From: Actinomycetes bacterium
Lineage (GTDB): Bacteria; Actinomycetota; Acidimicrobiia; Acidimicrobiales; Acidimicrobiaceae
Direction: 5' to 3'
Length of the DNA stretch: 7,330 bases
Assembly: GCA_021823045.1 (NCBI GenBank)
Contig: JAKAPB010000084.1
Location: forward strand, 1 to 7,330
Part shown: one piece after another, positions 1 through 6,390 of the stretch
Numbering within the stretch: the stretch's first letter is position 1
How the letters are laid out: each line of letters begins with the position of its first letter
Notes under the pieces: generated by a model
Database searches by the model: none
Seen by the model: the letters and a program-made list of their open reading frames with translations, nothing else
Told to the model about the DNA's origin: nothing
Program-made: the position numbers and the translations under genes

Positions 1-470
1 AAAAAAAACAGAAAATGACCTTGTGGCTTAAGAACTCGGGCAACCTCAGCTATCGCCGACTCAAACTCTATGACGTGTTCAAAGACTAGGCACGCTATAA
101 CGGCGTCAAAAGAGTCTGGCGCAAATGGTAGCTCCTTCGCCTCACCCCTCACGACGAGATCAATCCCGCCACGAGACACAGCACTTTGCAGCTGAAGTAG
201 CGCTGGATCGACCCCAACAATGGTGACTTTATTGCCCAGTCTTTTTCTGATTCCTCGAGAGATCTGTCCATCACCTACGCCAAGGTCCAATATCGATCGT
301 ACTTCGAGTCTTTCGACCTCGTCCACGGCCATGGGTATTATCTGCTCTTCATACTCGGGATCTGCTCCGTTAGTAAAGTTCTCCTGCCACCACTGCGCAT
401 GATCTTCCCACAGGTCTTTAGAGGCCGCTCTAAAGATGTCAAGATCAAATCCTTCGTCATTGGGATCCAT
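1..470 (-). CDS. Class I SAM-dependent methyltransferase, C-terminus cut by window edge
   Basis: Seen: an open frame of 156 codons begins at an ATG (468-470) and is still open at base 1. It has the order of a Rossmann-fold methyltransferase. Motif I, the SAM-binding loop, is LDLGVGDGQISRG (about residues 61-73). The acidic residue after strand 2 is D88 in VGVDPA. The post-motif segment ELPFAPDSFDAVIACLVFEHV (about 113-133) and EVARVLKPQGHFLF (about 142-155) match the Methyltransf_11 pattern. The N-terminal 50 residues are acidic and tryptophan-rich (W21, W27, W28) and may form a helical lid. Known for the family: SAM-dependent methylation of small molecules, lipids or quinones; the substrate cannot be read from the sequence. 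Start choice: an in-frame TAG lies four codons upstream, so this ATG is the first possible start, yet no Shine-Dalgarno is visible. It follows uvrC by 86 bases on the same strand and may be read through from it. A DNA-repair role is not supported. Confidence 0.88.
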   Translation of the reverse strand, partial: MDPNDEGFDLDIFRAASKDLWEDHAQWWQENFTNGADPEYEEQIIPMAVDEVERLEVRSILDLGVGDGQISRGIRKRLGNKVTIVGVDPALLQLQSAVSRGGIDLVVRGEAKELPFAPDSFDAVIACLVFEHVIEFESAIAEVARVLKPQGHFLFF

Positions 471-556
471 AGATAGAAGACACTAGCCCACTAAAGCGCA
501 GAATTTGCCTGCAGCATCGTCGGCACGGCGACGCACTATCGATGTGAACCCCCAGA
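471..556 (-). other. Intergenic gap between uvrC and the methyltransferase gene
   Basis: This 86-base spacer has one short inverted repeat, CGTCG/CGACG, at 518-522 and 529-533 with a 6-base loop. No T-run follows it in the direction of transcription, so it does not look like an intrinsic terminator. I see no ribosome binding site for the methyltransferase and no clear promoter. Read-through from uvrC is the simplest reading, but a weak promoter here cannot be excluded. Confidence 0.5.
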
Positions 557-2410
557 TCAACCTTTATGCAGCCTTTCATAAAGGGCCAATGCAACCGTCC
601 GAGGAAGTATCCTGGCTTCAGATATCTCATCGAGACTTGCCCTTTGGAGCTTGGCTATTCCACCGAAATGGTCAATAATCGCCCTTTTGCGCTTCGGTCC
701 GAGTCCGAAAACCGAATCCAACTTTGTCTCGAGGGCACTTTTCCCTCGGAGCTGCCGATGGTAGGTGATAGCGAACCGATGAGCCTCATCCCTAATCTGC
801 ATAAGAAGGAAGAGTGCCGGAGATGCTCGTGGAATCCTAATGGAATCGGACCTATTTGGCCGGAAGACTTCTTCATACTCTTTTGCAAGTGAAGCGAGTT
901 CCATTTTTCCAGTTAAACCGAGTGATTCCAGCACCCTAACGGCCACATTTAGCTGCCCCTTTCCCCCGTCAACCAGAAGCAGATTTGGTGGATATGAGAA
1001 CTTGCGGCCCTGTTCGGGGTGCTCGTTCTTGGTCTGTGCGAGGTAGCTTACAAGTCTCCTCGTCAACACTTCCTCCATGGCGCCATAGTCATCATTTTTT
1101 GGAACAGATACTCTAAATCGCCGATAGTCAGCCCTTTTAGTGATTCCGTCCTCCATAACTACCATCGATCCAACGTAGTTAGTTCCTTGCAAGTGTGACA
1201 TGTCATAGCACTCGATTCGCAAGGGGGCCTCTTTAAGTTCCAGAAAGTTCGCTAAATCGGTCAACGCCTTTGCCCTGGCATTATGGTCAGAGGCCCGCCT
1301 GAGCCTATGCCTCTTCATCTCATCTTTGGCATTTTCCACGGCCATCGACAACATTGATCGTTTATGTCCACGCTTTGGCACGGTAATTTTGGCTTTCGAT
1401 CCACGAAGTTTACCCAGCCACAAGGCCAGTAACTCGTTGTCTGGGCTCTCGAGTGCCAAAACCACCTCAGGGGGGAGCTCAATCGGTGACTCCCCGTAAT
1501 GGAGTTCAACGACCCTCGTCTGCAACTCCTGATCGGTAAGGTCCTCCACTCGGTCGACTATCATCCCCCTTCGACCCAAGAGTCTTCCTTTACGAACATG
1601 AAGCACCTGGACCGACGCCTCGAGTTCGTCGGCGACTATGCCGATGACGTCGAGGTCGACTCCACCTTCTACCATTACCTCTTGCTTCGAAACGACTCGT
1701 TCGATCGCCTCGAGGCGATCTCTAATTCGAGCAGCCCGTTCGAATTCGAGCCGTGACGAAAGGCTCCTCATCTCGGCATTGAGTTTGCCAACGATGGACT
1801 TAGTGTCACCTTTCAAAAAAGAACAGAGGTCGTCTACGGTATTTCGGTAGGTAGCACTATCTACCGCCGAAACGCATGGCCCCTTACACCTCTCAATATG
1901 GTAAAGAAGACAAGGCTTGCCTAGCCTTGCCTGCCTCTCAAATTTCAAATCAGAGCAGGTGCGGATCTGAAACGACTTCTGAAGCATGTCAAATGTCTCT
2001 CTCAAAGCGGATGCGTGGGGGTAGGGACCGAAATACTTCACCCCTTTTTGCCTGGCCGCCCTTGTAACAAATGCCTTAGGCCAGGGCTGATTAACCGTTA
2101 CCGCAAGCACCGGATAGCTTTTATCATCCCTCAACTTGACGTTATATCTCGGCTTGTGCCTTTTTATCAGAGAGTACTCAAGAACCAGCGCTTCGACATC
2201 TGTGTCCACCTGGATCCACTCGATGGATTCAGCTTGAGAAATCATCAGCTGAGTCCGCGGCATCAGGGCATCTAGCGGCTGAAAGTAGTTCTGCACTCTT
2301 TGCCTAAGCGACTTCGCCTTACCGACATAGATCACTCGCCCGTCTCGATCGAGGAACTGATAGGAACCTGGTGCGTCAGGTATCGACTGCGGAGAGGGTC
2401 TCTGCAACAT
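557..2410 (-). CDS. uvrC: UvrC, excinuclease ABC subunit C (nucleotide excision repair endonuclease)
   Basis: UvrC joins the UvrB-DNA preincision complex in the cytoplasm and cuts the damaged strand on both sides of the lesion. The protein is 617 residues, normal for the family. The N-terminal GIY-YIG nuclease (about 12-92), for the 3' cut, shows Y17, Y28 in IYVGKAKSL, R38, E78 in EALVLE and N90. Four conserved cysteines follow (C152, C167, C175, C179), reported in E. coli UvrC to hold an iron-sulfur cluster. A UVR motif for UvrB contact lies at about 207-240 (LEFERAARIRDRLEAIE). The RNase H-like nuclease for the 5' cut has the expected triad D403 (ECYDMSH), D481 (LLVDGGKGQ) and H544 (RDEAHRFA). 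Tandem helix-hairpin-helix segments close the protein (about 564-612, FGLGPKRKRAI). The ATG start has AGAAGGAA six bases upstream. It lies 57 bases after uvrA on the same strand, so the two are probably cotranscribed. No missing residue or frameshift is seen. Confidence 0.98.
   Translation of the reverse strand: MLQRPSPQSIPDAPGSYQFLDRDGRVIYVGKAKSLRQRVQNYFQPLDALMPRTQLMISQAESIEWIQVDTDVEALVLEYSLIKRHKPRYNVKLRDDKSYPVLAVTVNQPWPKAFVTRAARQKGVKYFGPYPHASALRETFDMLQKSFQIRTCSDLKFERQARLGKPCLLYHIERCKGPCVSAVDSATYRNTVDDLCSFLKGDTKSIVGKLNAEMRSLSSRLEFERAARIRDRLEAIERVVSKQEVMVEGGVDLDVIGIVADELEASVQVLHVRKGRLLGRRGMIVDRVEDLTDQELQTRVVELHYGESPIELPPEVVLALESPDNELLALWLGKLRGSKAKITVPKRGHKRSMLSMAVENAKDEMKRHRLRRASDHNARAKALTDLANFLELKEAPLRIECYDMSHLQGTNYVGSMVVMEDGITKRADYRRFRVSVPKNDDYGAMEEVLTRRLVSYLAQTKNEHPEQGRKFSYPPNLLLVDGGKGQLNVAVRVLESLGLTGKMELASLAKEYEEVFRPNRSDSIRIPRASPALFLLMQIRDEAHRFAITYHRQLRGKSALETKLDSVFGLGPKRKRAIIDHFGGIAKLQRASLDEISEARILPRTVALALYERLHKG
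1703..1720. repeat. Perfect 18-bp palindrome inside uvrC
   Basis: The two 9-base halves GATCGCCTC and GAGGCGATC are exact reverse complements with no spacer. It lies in the part of uvrC encoding the UVR motif (residues RDRLEAIE), where the Asp/Arg/Leu/Glu codons favour such strings. Probably a coding coincidence. Confidence 0.6.
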
Positions 2411-2467
2411 TTCAGCTTCCTTCTATCGCACTACATGCGACAAGACCGATAGGACGGTATTGACGCA
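2411..2467 (-). promoter_or_regulatory. uvrA-uvrC intergenic spacer with uvrC ribosome binding site and small hairpin
   Basis: The 57-base spacer carries the uvrC Shine-Dalgarno AGAAGGAA (2417-2424 on the minus strand), six bases before the ATG. Just upstream, 2424-2430 and 2436-2442 can pair as a 7-bp stem with one G-U pair and a 5-base loop; its 3' arm meets the first base of the ribosome binding site. A weaker 4-bp inverted repeat (ACCG/CGGT) sits at 2445-2448 and 2455-2458. Neither has a T-run, so neither looks like a terminator. Whether the stem affects uvrC translation is inference. Confidence 0.55.
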
Positions 2468-5305
2468 TCATCGGCGAATCAGCGGCCTTAGAAATTGCCC
2501 CGTATAACTAGCATCCACCTCGGCCACGTCCTCCGGGGTCCCTTCTGCAAGAACATATCCTCCGCCATCGCCTCCTTCGGGACCTAAATCGATTATCCAG
2601 TCGACGGTTTTTATGACGTCGAGGTTATGTTCGATTACCACAACCGTATTCCCATTGTCTACCAGGGCAGAAAGAATATTCAAAAGCTTCCGGATATCTT
2701 CGAAATGAAGTCCGGTTGTCGGCTCATCCAATATATAAAAGGTATGCCCGGTAGCTCGCTTTGAGAGCTCGGTAGCTAGTTTGACCCGTTGCGCTTCGCC
2801 ACCCGAAAGAGTTGTCGCACTCTGCCCCAGCTTGACATATCCGAGTCCAACCTCATCGAGTGTCTTTAGGTGGCGGGCGATCTTTGGCTGGGCAGAAAAG
2901 AAGGAGTTGGCTTCGGAAACCGACATGTCTAAAATGTCGGCGATCGACTTACCCTTCCATGTCACCTCCAAGGTGTCACGGTTATACCTTGCGCCTTTGC
3001 AAAGTTCGCAAGGCACGTATACATCTGGAAGGAAGTTCATCTCGATCCTGATGGTTCCATCGCCCGAGCAGTTCTCGCACCTACCTCCCCTAACGTTAAA
3101 CGAGAATCTTCCCGGCATGTACCCCCTCGCCCTTGATTCCTGTGTCTCGGAGAAGAGTTTTCGGATCCCGTCGAAAACTCCGGTATAAGTGGCTGGATTA
3201 GACCTGGGAGTCCGACCTATTGGCGACTGGTCTATATCGACAACTTTGTCGATATTTTCGACGCCTGAAATCTTCGTATGCCTACCTGGAACGACCTTTG
3301 TATGGTAGACCTTCTGCCTCATCCCCTTAAGTAGGATTTCGTTCACAAGAGTCGACTTTCCAGAACCTGAAACGCCAGTAATTGCGGTGAGCTTGCCCAA
3401 GGGGAACTCGACGGTGATCTCCTTCAGATTATTCTCACGCGCACCTTCGACGATCACGGAAGCGCCGTTCCCCTCTCTCCGAAAGTTCGGAAGCGCTATC
3501 GTCCTCCTACGGGAAAGATAGGCCCCTGTAATAGAGGTCTCGGAGGAGCAGAGGTCCGCGTAGCTACCAGCAGAGACCACTTCGCCGCCGCGTTCGCCGG
3601 CACCTGGGCCAATGTCGACTATGTAATCCGCGGACTTGATGGTATCTTCATCGTGCTCGACCACGATGACCGTATTGCCAAGGTCGCGAAGCTTGGTCAA
3701 TGTCATAATTAGTCGATGATTATCCCTTTGATGCAACCCAATCGATGGTTCGTCTAGCACATAAAGAACTCCAGCGAGGCCCGAGCCAATCTGCGAAGCC
3801 AGCCTTATACGCTGAGCCTCTCCACCGGAAAGAGAAGCCGATGCTCTCGCCAACGTCAGGTAGTCAAGACCCACATCAAGTAGAAAATTAAGCCGAGCAA
3901 CGACCTCCTTTATAACTTGTTTTGCTATCTTTGTGTCCCTTGAGGAAAGCTTCATGCCCGATATCCGCTGGGCACAGCGAGAAATGGAAAGGCTGCAGAG
4001 CGAAAATATATCCAGTCCATCGACCGTCACGGAGAGTGATTCGGGCTTAAGTCGCGCCCCAGAGCATGACGGACATGGCGCAACCCTCATGTAGCCTTCC
4101 CACATTGCCCTATAGGAATCAGACTCCGCTTCTGTAAGCTTTCGTTCTAGCCATGGAATGATTCCCTCGTAGTTAAGGGAAAACTTTCGAGTTTTCCCCC
4201 ATTTGTTCTGATGAGATACGATGACCGCGTCACCCGTTCCATAAAGGACAACTTTCTTCTGATCCTCGGAAAGAGTCGACCATGGCTTATTGAGCGGTAT
4301 ATCGTTTTCCCTGGCCACGGATTCAAGAACGGACTGGAAGTACTCAGATCGAACACTTGCCCATGGAGCGACTGCGCCCTGAAGTATGCTCAATCGCTCA
4401 TCTGGTATCACCAGTTGGACATCGGCCTCAAACCTAGTACCTAGTCCGTCACACCGCTGACAGGCACCATACGGAGAGTTGAAAGAGAAGCTCCTAGGTG
4501 CCACTTCCCCAATGCTAATTCCGCAATTAGGGCAGGCCAGAGCTTCGGAAAATACCAATAGATCTAAGTAGCTTCCAGACTTATCGACCACCTGTGCCTC
4601 TAGCACGCCAGAAGTCAATTGAAGAGCGGCCTCGACCGAGTCAGTTAGGCGCCTCTGAACTCCATCTTTGATGACAAGACGGTCGACAACGACGTCGACG
4701 CTGTGATTCTCGTACCGAGCCAAGGAGAGCTTCGACCTATCGGAAAGCTCAATAACCTCTCCATCCACTCGCGCCCTTGCAAAGCCTTTTCGAGCCAGAT
4801 CATCCAAAAGCCCCTGATATTCGCCCTTGCGCCCGCGCACGACCGGAGCCAATAACAAAAACCTGGTCCCCTCTTCGAGTAGTAGCAACCTATCCACTAT
4901 CTCTTCAACACTCTGCTTGGCCACCTCGCAATTGCACTGCGGGCAATGCGGGACCCCAATTCTCGCATAAAGCAACCGAAGGTAGTCGTAGACTTCGGTG
5001 ACGGTGCCTACCGTTGAACGGGGATTCTTAGATGCGGACTTCTGATCGATGGAAATTGCCGGGGACAGGCCTTCGATGAAGTCTACGTCTGGTTTCTCCA
5101 TCAGACCAAGAAACTGCCTTGCGTAGGACGAGAGGGACTCTACGTAGCGCCTTTGGCCTTCAGCGAAGATAGTGTCGAAGGCTAAAGAGGATTTCCCCGA
5201 TCCCGATAGACCGGTGAATACTATTAGTCGATCTCGCGGAAGCTCTACAGAAATATTTTTCAAATTGTGCTCTTTTGCACCTTGGACTATGAGCTTCTCT
5301 GCCAT
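2468..5305 (-). CDS. uvrA: UvrA, excinuclease ABC subunit A (DNA damage-recognition ATPase)
   Basis: UvrA dimers scan DNA for bulky lesions and load UvrB, the first step of nucleotide excision repair. The protein is 945 residues, the usual length for single-copy UvrA, with two ABC ATPase modules. Module I has Walker [10 protein letters not shown] (32-40), signature LSGGEAQ (492-498), Walker B VLYVLDEP (513-520) and H-loop His551. Module II has Walker [10 protein letters not shown] (644-652), LSGGEAQ (833-839), FYILDEP (856-862) and His893. The zinc finger in module I is C258-x2-C261-x20-C282-x2-C285, and the DNA-contacting one in module II is C743-x2-C746-x19-C766-x2-C769. CxxC pairs at 121/124 and 411/414 may form the third zinc site seen in Bacillus-type UvrA. 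The UvrB-binding domain (about 130-245) includes [10 protein letters not shown]. The ATG start gives the canonical opening; an in-frame TGA six codons upstream excludes a longer form. The only GGAG lies one base from the ATG, too close for a normal Shine-Dalgarno. The transporter gene ends 53 bases upstream. Confidence 0.99.
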   Translation of the reverse strand: MAEKLIVQGAKEHNLKNISVELPRDRLIVFTGLSGSGKSSLAFDTIFAEGQRRYVESLSSYARQFLGLMEKPDVDFIEGLSPAISIDQKSASKNPRSTVGTVTEVYDYLRLLYARIGVPHCPQCNCEVAKQSVEEIVDRLLLLEEGTRFLLLAPVVRGRKGEYQGLLDDLARKGFARARVDGEVIELSDRSKLSLARYENHSVDVVVDRLVIKDGVQRRLTDSVEAALQLTSGVLEAQVVDKSGSYLDLLVFSEALACPNCGISIGEVAPRSFSFNSPYGACQRCDGLGTRFEADVQLVIPDERLSILQGAVAPWASVRSEYFQSVLESVARENDIPLNKPWSTLSEDQKKVVLYGTGDAVIVSHQNKWGKTRKFSLNYEGIIPWLERKLTEAESDSYRAMWEGYMRVAPCPSCSGARLKPESLSVTVDGLDIFSLCSLSISRCAQRISGMKLSSRDTKIAKQVIKEVVARLNFLLDVGLDYLTLARASASLSGGEAQRIRLASQIGSGLAGVLYVLDEPSIGLHQRDNHRLIMTLTKLRDLGNTVIVVEHDEDTIKSADYIVDIGPGAGERGGEVVSAGSYADLCSSETSITGAYLSRRRTIALPNFRREGNGASVIVEGARENNLKEITVEFPLGKLTAITGVSGSGKSTLVNEILLKGMRQKVYHTKVVPGRHTKISGVENIDKVVDIDQSPIGRTPRSNPATYTGVFDGIRKLFSETQESRARGYMPGRFSFNVRGGRCENCSGDGTIRIEMNFLPDVYVPCELCKGARYNRDTLEVTWKGKSIADILDMSVSEANSFFSAQPKIARHLKTLDEVGLGYVKLGQSATTLSGGEAQRVKLATELSKRATGHTFYILDEPTTGLHFEDIRKLLNILSALVDNGNTVVVIEHNLDVIKTVDWIIDLGPEGGDGGGYVLAEGTPEDVAEVDASYTGQFLRPLIRR

Positions 5306-5358
5306 ACTCCAAGTGTAGTTTCACCAAGAAACATATTTCTCAAGAGCTCCACCGCTAA
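5306..5358 (-). other. Spacer between the transporter gene and uvrA
   Basis: These 53 bases hold no terminator and no recognisable promoter. There is no LexA/SOS operator of the Bacillus or mycobacterial type (GAAC-N4-GTTC). The 5-base inverted repeat AGAAA/TTTCT (5327-5331, 5336-5340) is too weak and AT-rich to assign. No well-spaced ribosome binding site for uvrA is visible: GGAG is only one base from the ATG, and GGTG at 5322-5325 is 16 bases away. Confidence 0.45.
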
Positions 5359-6186
5359 TCAATAAGAGGCAAGTATCACTGAAGCCATTGTGACCAGAGC
5401 ACCGAATAGCTGAGGCCGGGTTAGCCTCTCTTTAGCAAAAACAGACGCTAAAGTCGTGGTAGTGACGGGATAGAGCGCCCCGAGTGCACCGACAAGTGCA
5501 AGTTGACCAAGTTGCGAGGACGCCGCGAAAAGTGCGTTTGCGCCAATGTCCAGCAGCCCAACTAGCCCGAGGAAGAGCAGCGCAGTCCTATCCGCCTTGA
5601 GCTGCGGCTTTCGGATAACTGCCAGAACTAGTAGAATCATTATGTTGGTTACTCGCTGTACGACTAAAGTCGCCAGAATGCCATGCTGTGCCGACTGTGC
5701 TATCGCGGTAAAGACGAATCCAAATCCTACAGCAGATACTGCTGCGAGAGAAACAGACCTAATGTTAGCGTGCGCAAATCCTCTGATCCTGAGACCACTA
5801 ACGATCGCTACCCCCACTACACAGCCCACAAGACCGACCAGCCTGATTGGTGAAATCCGCTCGCCAAGCAAGAGTCCAACTACCACTGGGACCGCCCCGG
5901 AAGTCGCAGATACCGGCCCCACAATACCCATTGGACCGATGGCGAGCGCTCGATAGTAAAGACCCAAAGCCAGCGGGCCCACGATTCCGGCCCCAACCGC
6001 CCAAAGCAAAGAACTGCTAATTGAGAAACCGCCAAGGAAGGCACTAACCACGAGCACCGCTACCATAGCCGTTCCTTGCGAATACAACACACTAGCGAAG
6101 GCCGATATTCGCCGCGATAGCATGCCTCCGCCAAAATCGGCACTGCCCCAAGCGACACTGGAAAGTACAGCCAAAAGGGCACCCAA
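5359..6186 (-). CDS. EamA/DMT-superfamily membrane transporter (substrate unknown)
   Basis: The 275-residue protein is almost entirely hydrophobic, with about ten predicted membrane helices in two repeats, the layout of EamA (10-TMS drug/metabolite exporter) proteins. Helix 1 opens with LLAVLSSVAWGSADF. Each half ends in the typical pattern of a GER/KER motif followed by a glycine-rich helix: LLLGERISPIRLVGLVG (about 105-121) and VFAKERLTRPQLFGALV (about 249-265). Family members export amino acids, nucleotides or other metabolites, or take up various compounds; nothing here identifies the substrate. Start: TTG at 6184-6186, with GGAGGT five bases upstream. An in-frame TAG lies further upstream with no better start between, and the first ATG (codon 22) would delete helix 1. 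It is the first gene of a four-gene same-strand run with uvrA, uvrC and the methyltransferase. It could be an independent neighbour or cotranscribed with the repair genes. A role in repair is not implied. Confidence 0.9.
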   Translation of the reverse strand: MGALLAVLSSVAWGSADFGGGMLSRRISAFASVLYSQGTAMVAVLVVSAFLGGFSISSSLLWAVGAGIVGPLALGLYYRALAIGPMGIVGPVSATSGAVPVVVGLLLGERISPIRLVGLVGCVVGVAIVSGLRIRGFAHANIRSVSLAAVSAVGFGFVFTAIAQSAQHGILATLVVQRVTNIMILLVLAVIRKPQLKADRTALLFLGLVGLLDIGANALFAASSQLGQLALVGALGALYPVTTTTLASVFAKERLTRPQLFGALVTMASVILASY

Positions 6187-6197
6187 TGAAGACCTCC
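6184..6197 (-). promoter_or_regulatory. Ribosome binding site and TTG start of the transporter gene
   Basis: On the minus strand GGAGGT (6192-6197) is followed by a 5-base spacer and TTG (6184-6186). This is the strongest Shine-Dalgarno in the window. It decides the start, since no ATG or GTG in this frame lies between the upstream stop and membrane helix 1. Confidence 0.8.
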
Positions 6198-6279
6198 GAA
6201 TTGCTCCAAAAGAAGCCCTAAAGAAAAATAAGAGAAAAATCTAAAATCCAGGCTAGCGAGACTTATGGGATTGTCTTTT

Positions 6280-6310
6280 CACGACGATCACTTTGTAAGT
6301 AACCGTCGTG
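6280..6310. repeat. Inverted repeat, 7-bp perfect arms, 17-base spacer
   Basis: CACGACG (6280-6286) and CGTCGTG (6304-6310) are exact reverse complements. Centre-to-centre distance is 24 bases, a little over two helical turns, which suits binding of a dimeric regulator on one face of the DNA. There is no T-run, so it is not terminator-like. It overlaps the weak -35 candidate at 6293-6298. A role as operator is inference. Confidence 0.5.
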
Positions 6311-6326
6311 TCACCTAGCAATTTCT

Positions 6327-6344
6327 ATCGGTTAGCCAACCGAT
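6327..6344. repeat. Inverted repeat, 7-bp perfect arms, 4-base loop
   Basis: ATCGGTT (6327-6333) and AACCGAT (6338-6344) are exact reverse complements around AGCC. As DNA it could be an operator near the sortase promoter. As RNA it would form a tight hairpin in the sortase leader about 21 bases before the Shine-Dalgarno. No T-run follows, which argues against a terminator. Confidence 0.55.
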
Positions 6345-6365
6345 CCAGCCAAGACTACAATCAAG

Positions 6366-6390
6366 AAAGGAGGAAACCACATAACTGATG
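6366..6390 (+). promoter_or_regulatory. Ribosome binding site and start of the sortase gene
   Basis: AAAGGAGG (6366-6373) is a near-perfect Shine-Dalgarno, but it lies 14 bases from the ATG at 6388, longer than usual. An in-frame TAA at 6382-6384 rules out any longer protein. An in-frame CTG at 6385 would give a tighter 11-base spacing and add one residue. ATG is preferred because CTG starts are rare. Confidence 0.65.

Larger units (their letters stand above)
6198..6365. promoter_or_regulatory. Divergent intergenic region between transporter and sortase genes
   Basis: Both flanking genes point away from this region, so it should hold both promoters. No textbook -35/-10 pair stands out. The best plus-strand match is TTGTAA (6293-6298) with a 17-base gap to TAGCAA (6316-6321), which is weak (four and three of six consensus bases). 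The transporter-side leader (about 6204-6249) is strongly pyrimidine-rich in its mRNA sense. Two perfect 7-bp inverted repeats lie in the sortase-side half and are listed separately. No open frame or RNA gene was recognised here. Confidence 0.5.

Noticed and set aside
1..8. Run of eight A bases at the window edge as a possible frameshift site in the methyltransferase
   Set aside because: The frame reads through it as consecutive Phe codons at the expected strand after motif GHFLF; with the rest of the gene missing, no slippage can be shown.
518..533. Inverted repeat CGTCG/CGACG after uvrC as a possible terminator
   Set aside because: Only 5 bp of stem and no T-run downstream on the minus strand.
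566..892. A 108-codon plus-strand open frame over the 3' end of uvrC
   Set aside because: It is antisense to the conserved UvrC C-terminal nuclease and helix-hairpin-helix region, without a ribosome binding site or recognisable motif.
1687..1704. TCGAAAC-N5-GTTCGA string resembling a mycobacterial LexA/SOS box
   Set aside because: The spacing is two bases too long for TCGAAC-N4-GTTCGA and it lies deep inside uvrC, not in a promoter.
2781..3188. A 135-codon open frame on the plus strand inside uvrA
   Set aside because: It is antisense to a highly conserved UvrA region (zinc module and second signature), has no recognisable domain or ribosome binding site, and its composition is that of a shadow frame.
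5546..5956. A 136-codon open frame on the plus strand opposite the transporter gene
   Set aside because: Its Ser/Thr/Pro-rich product is what the complement of Gly/Ala/Val-rich membrane helices yields; no start signal or family likeness.
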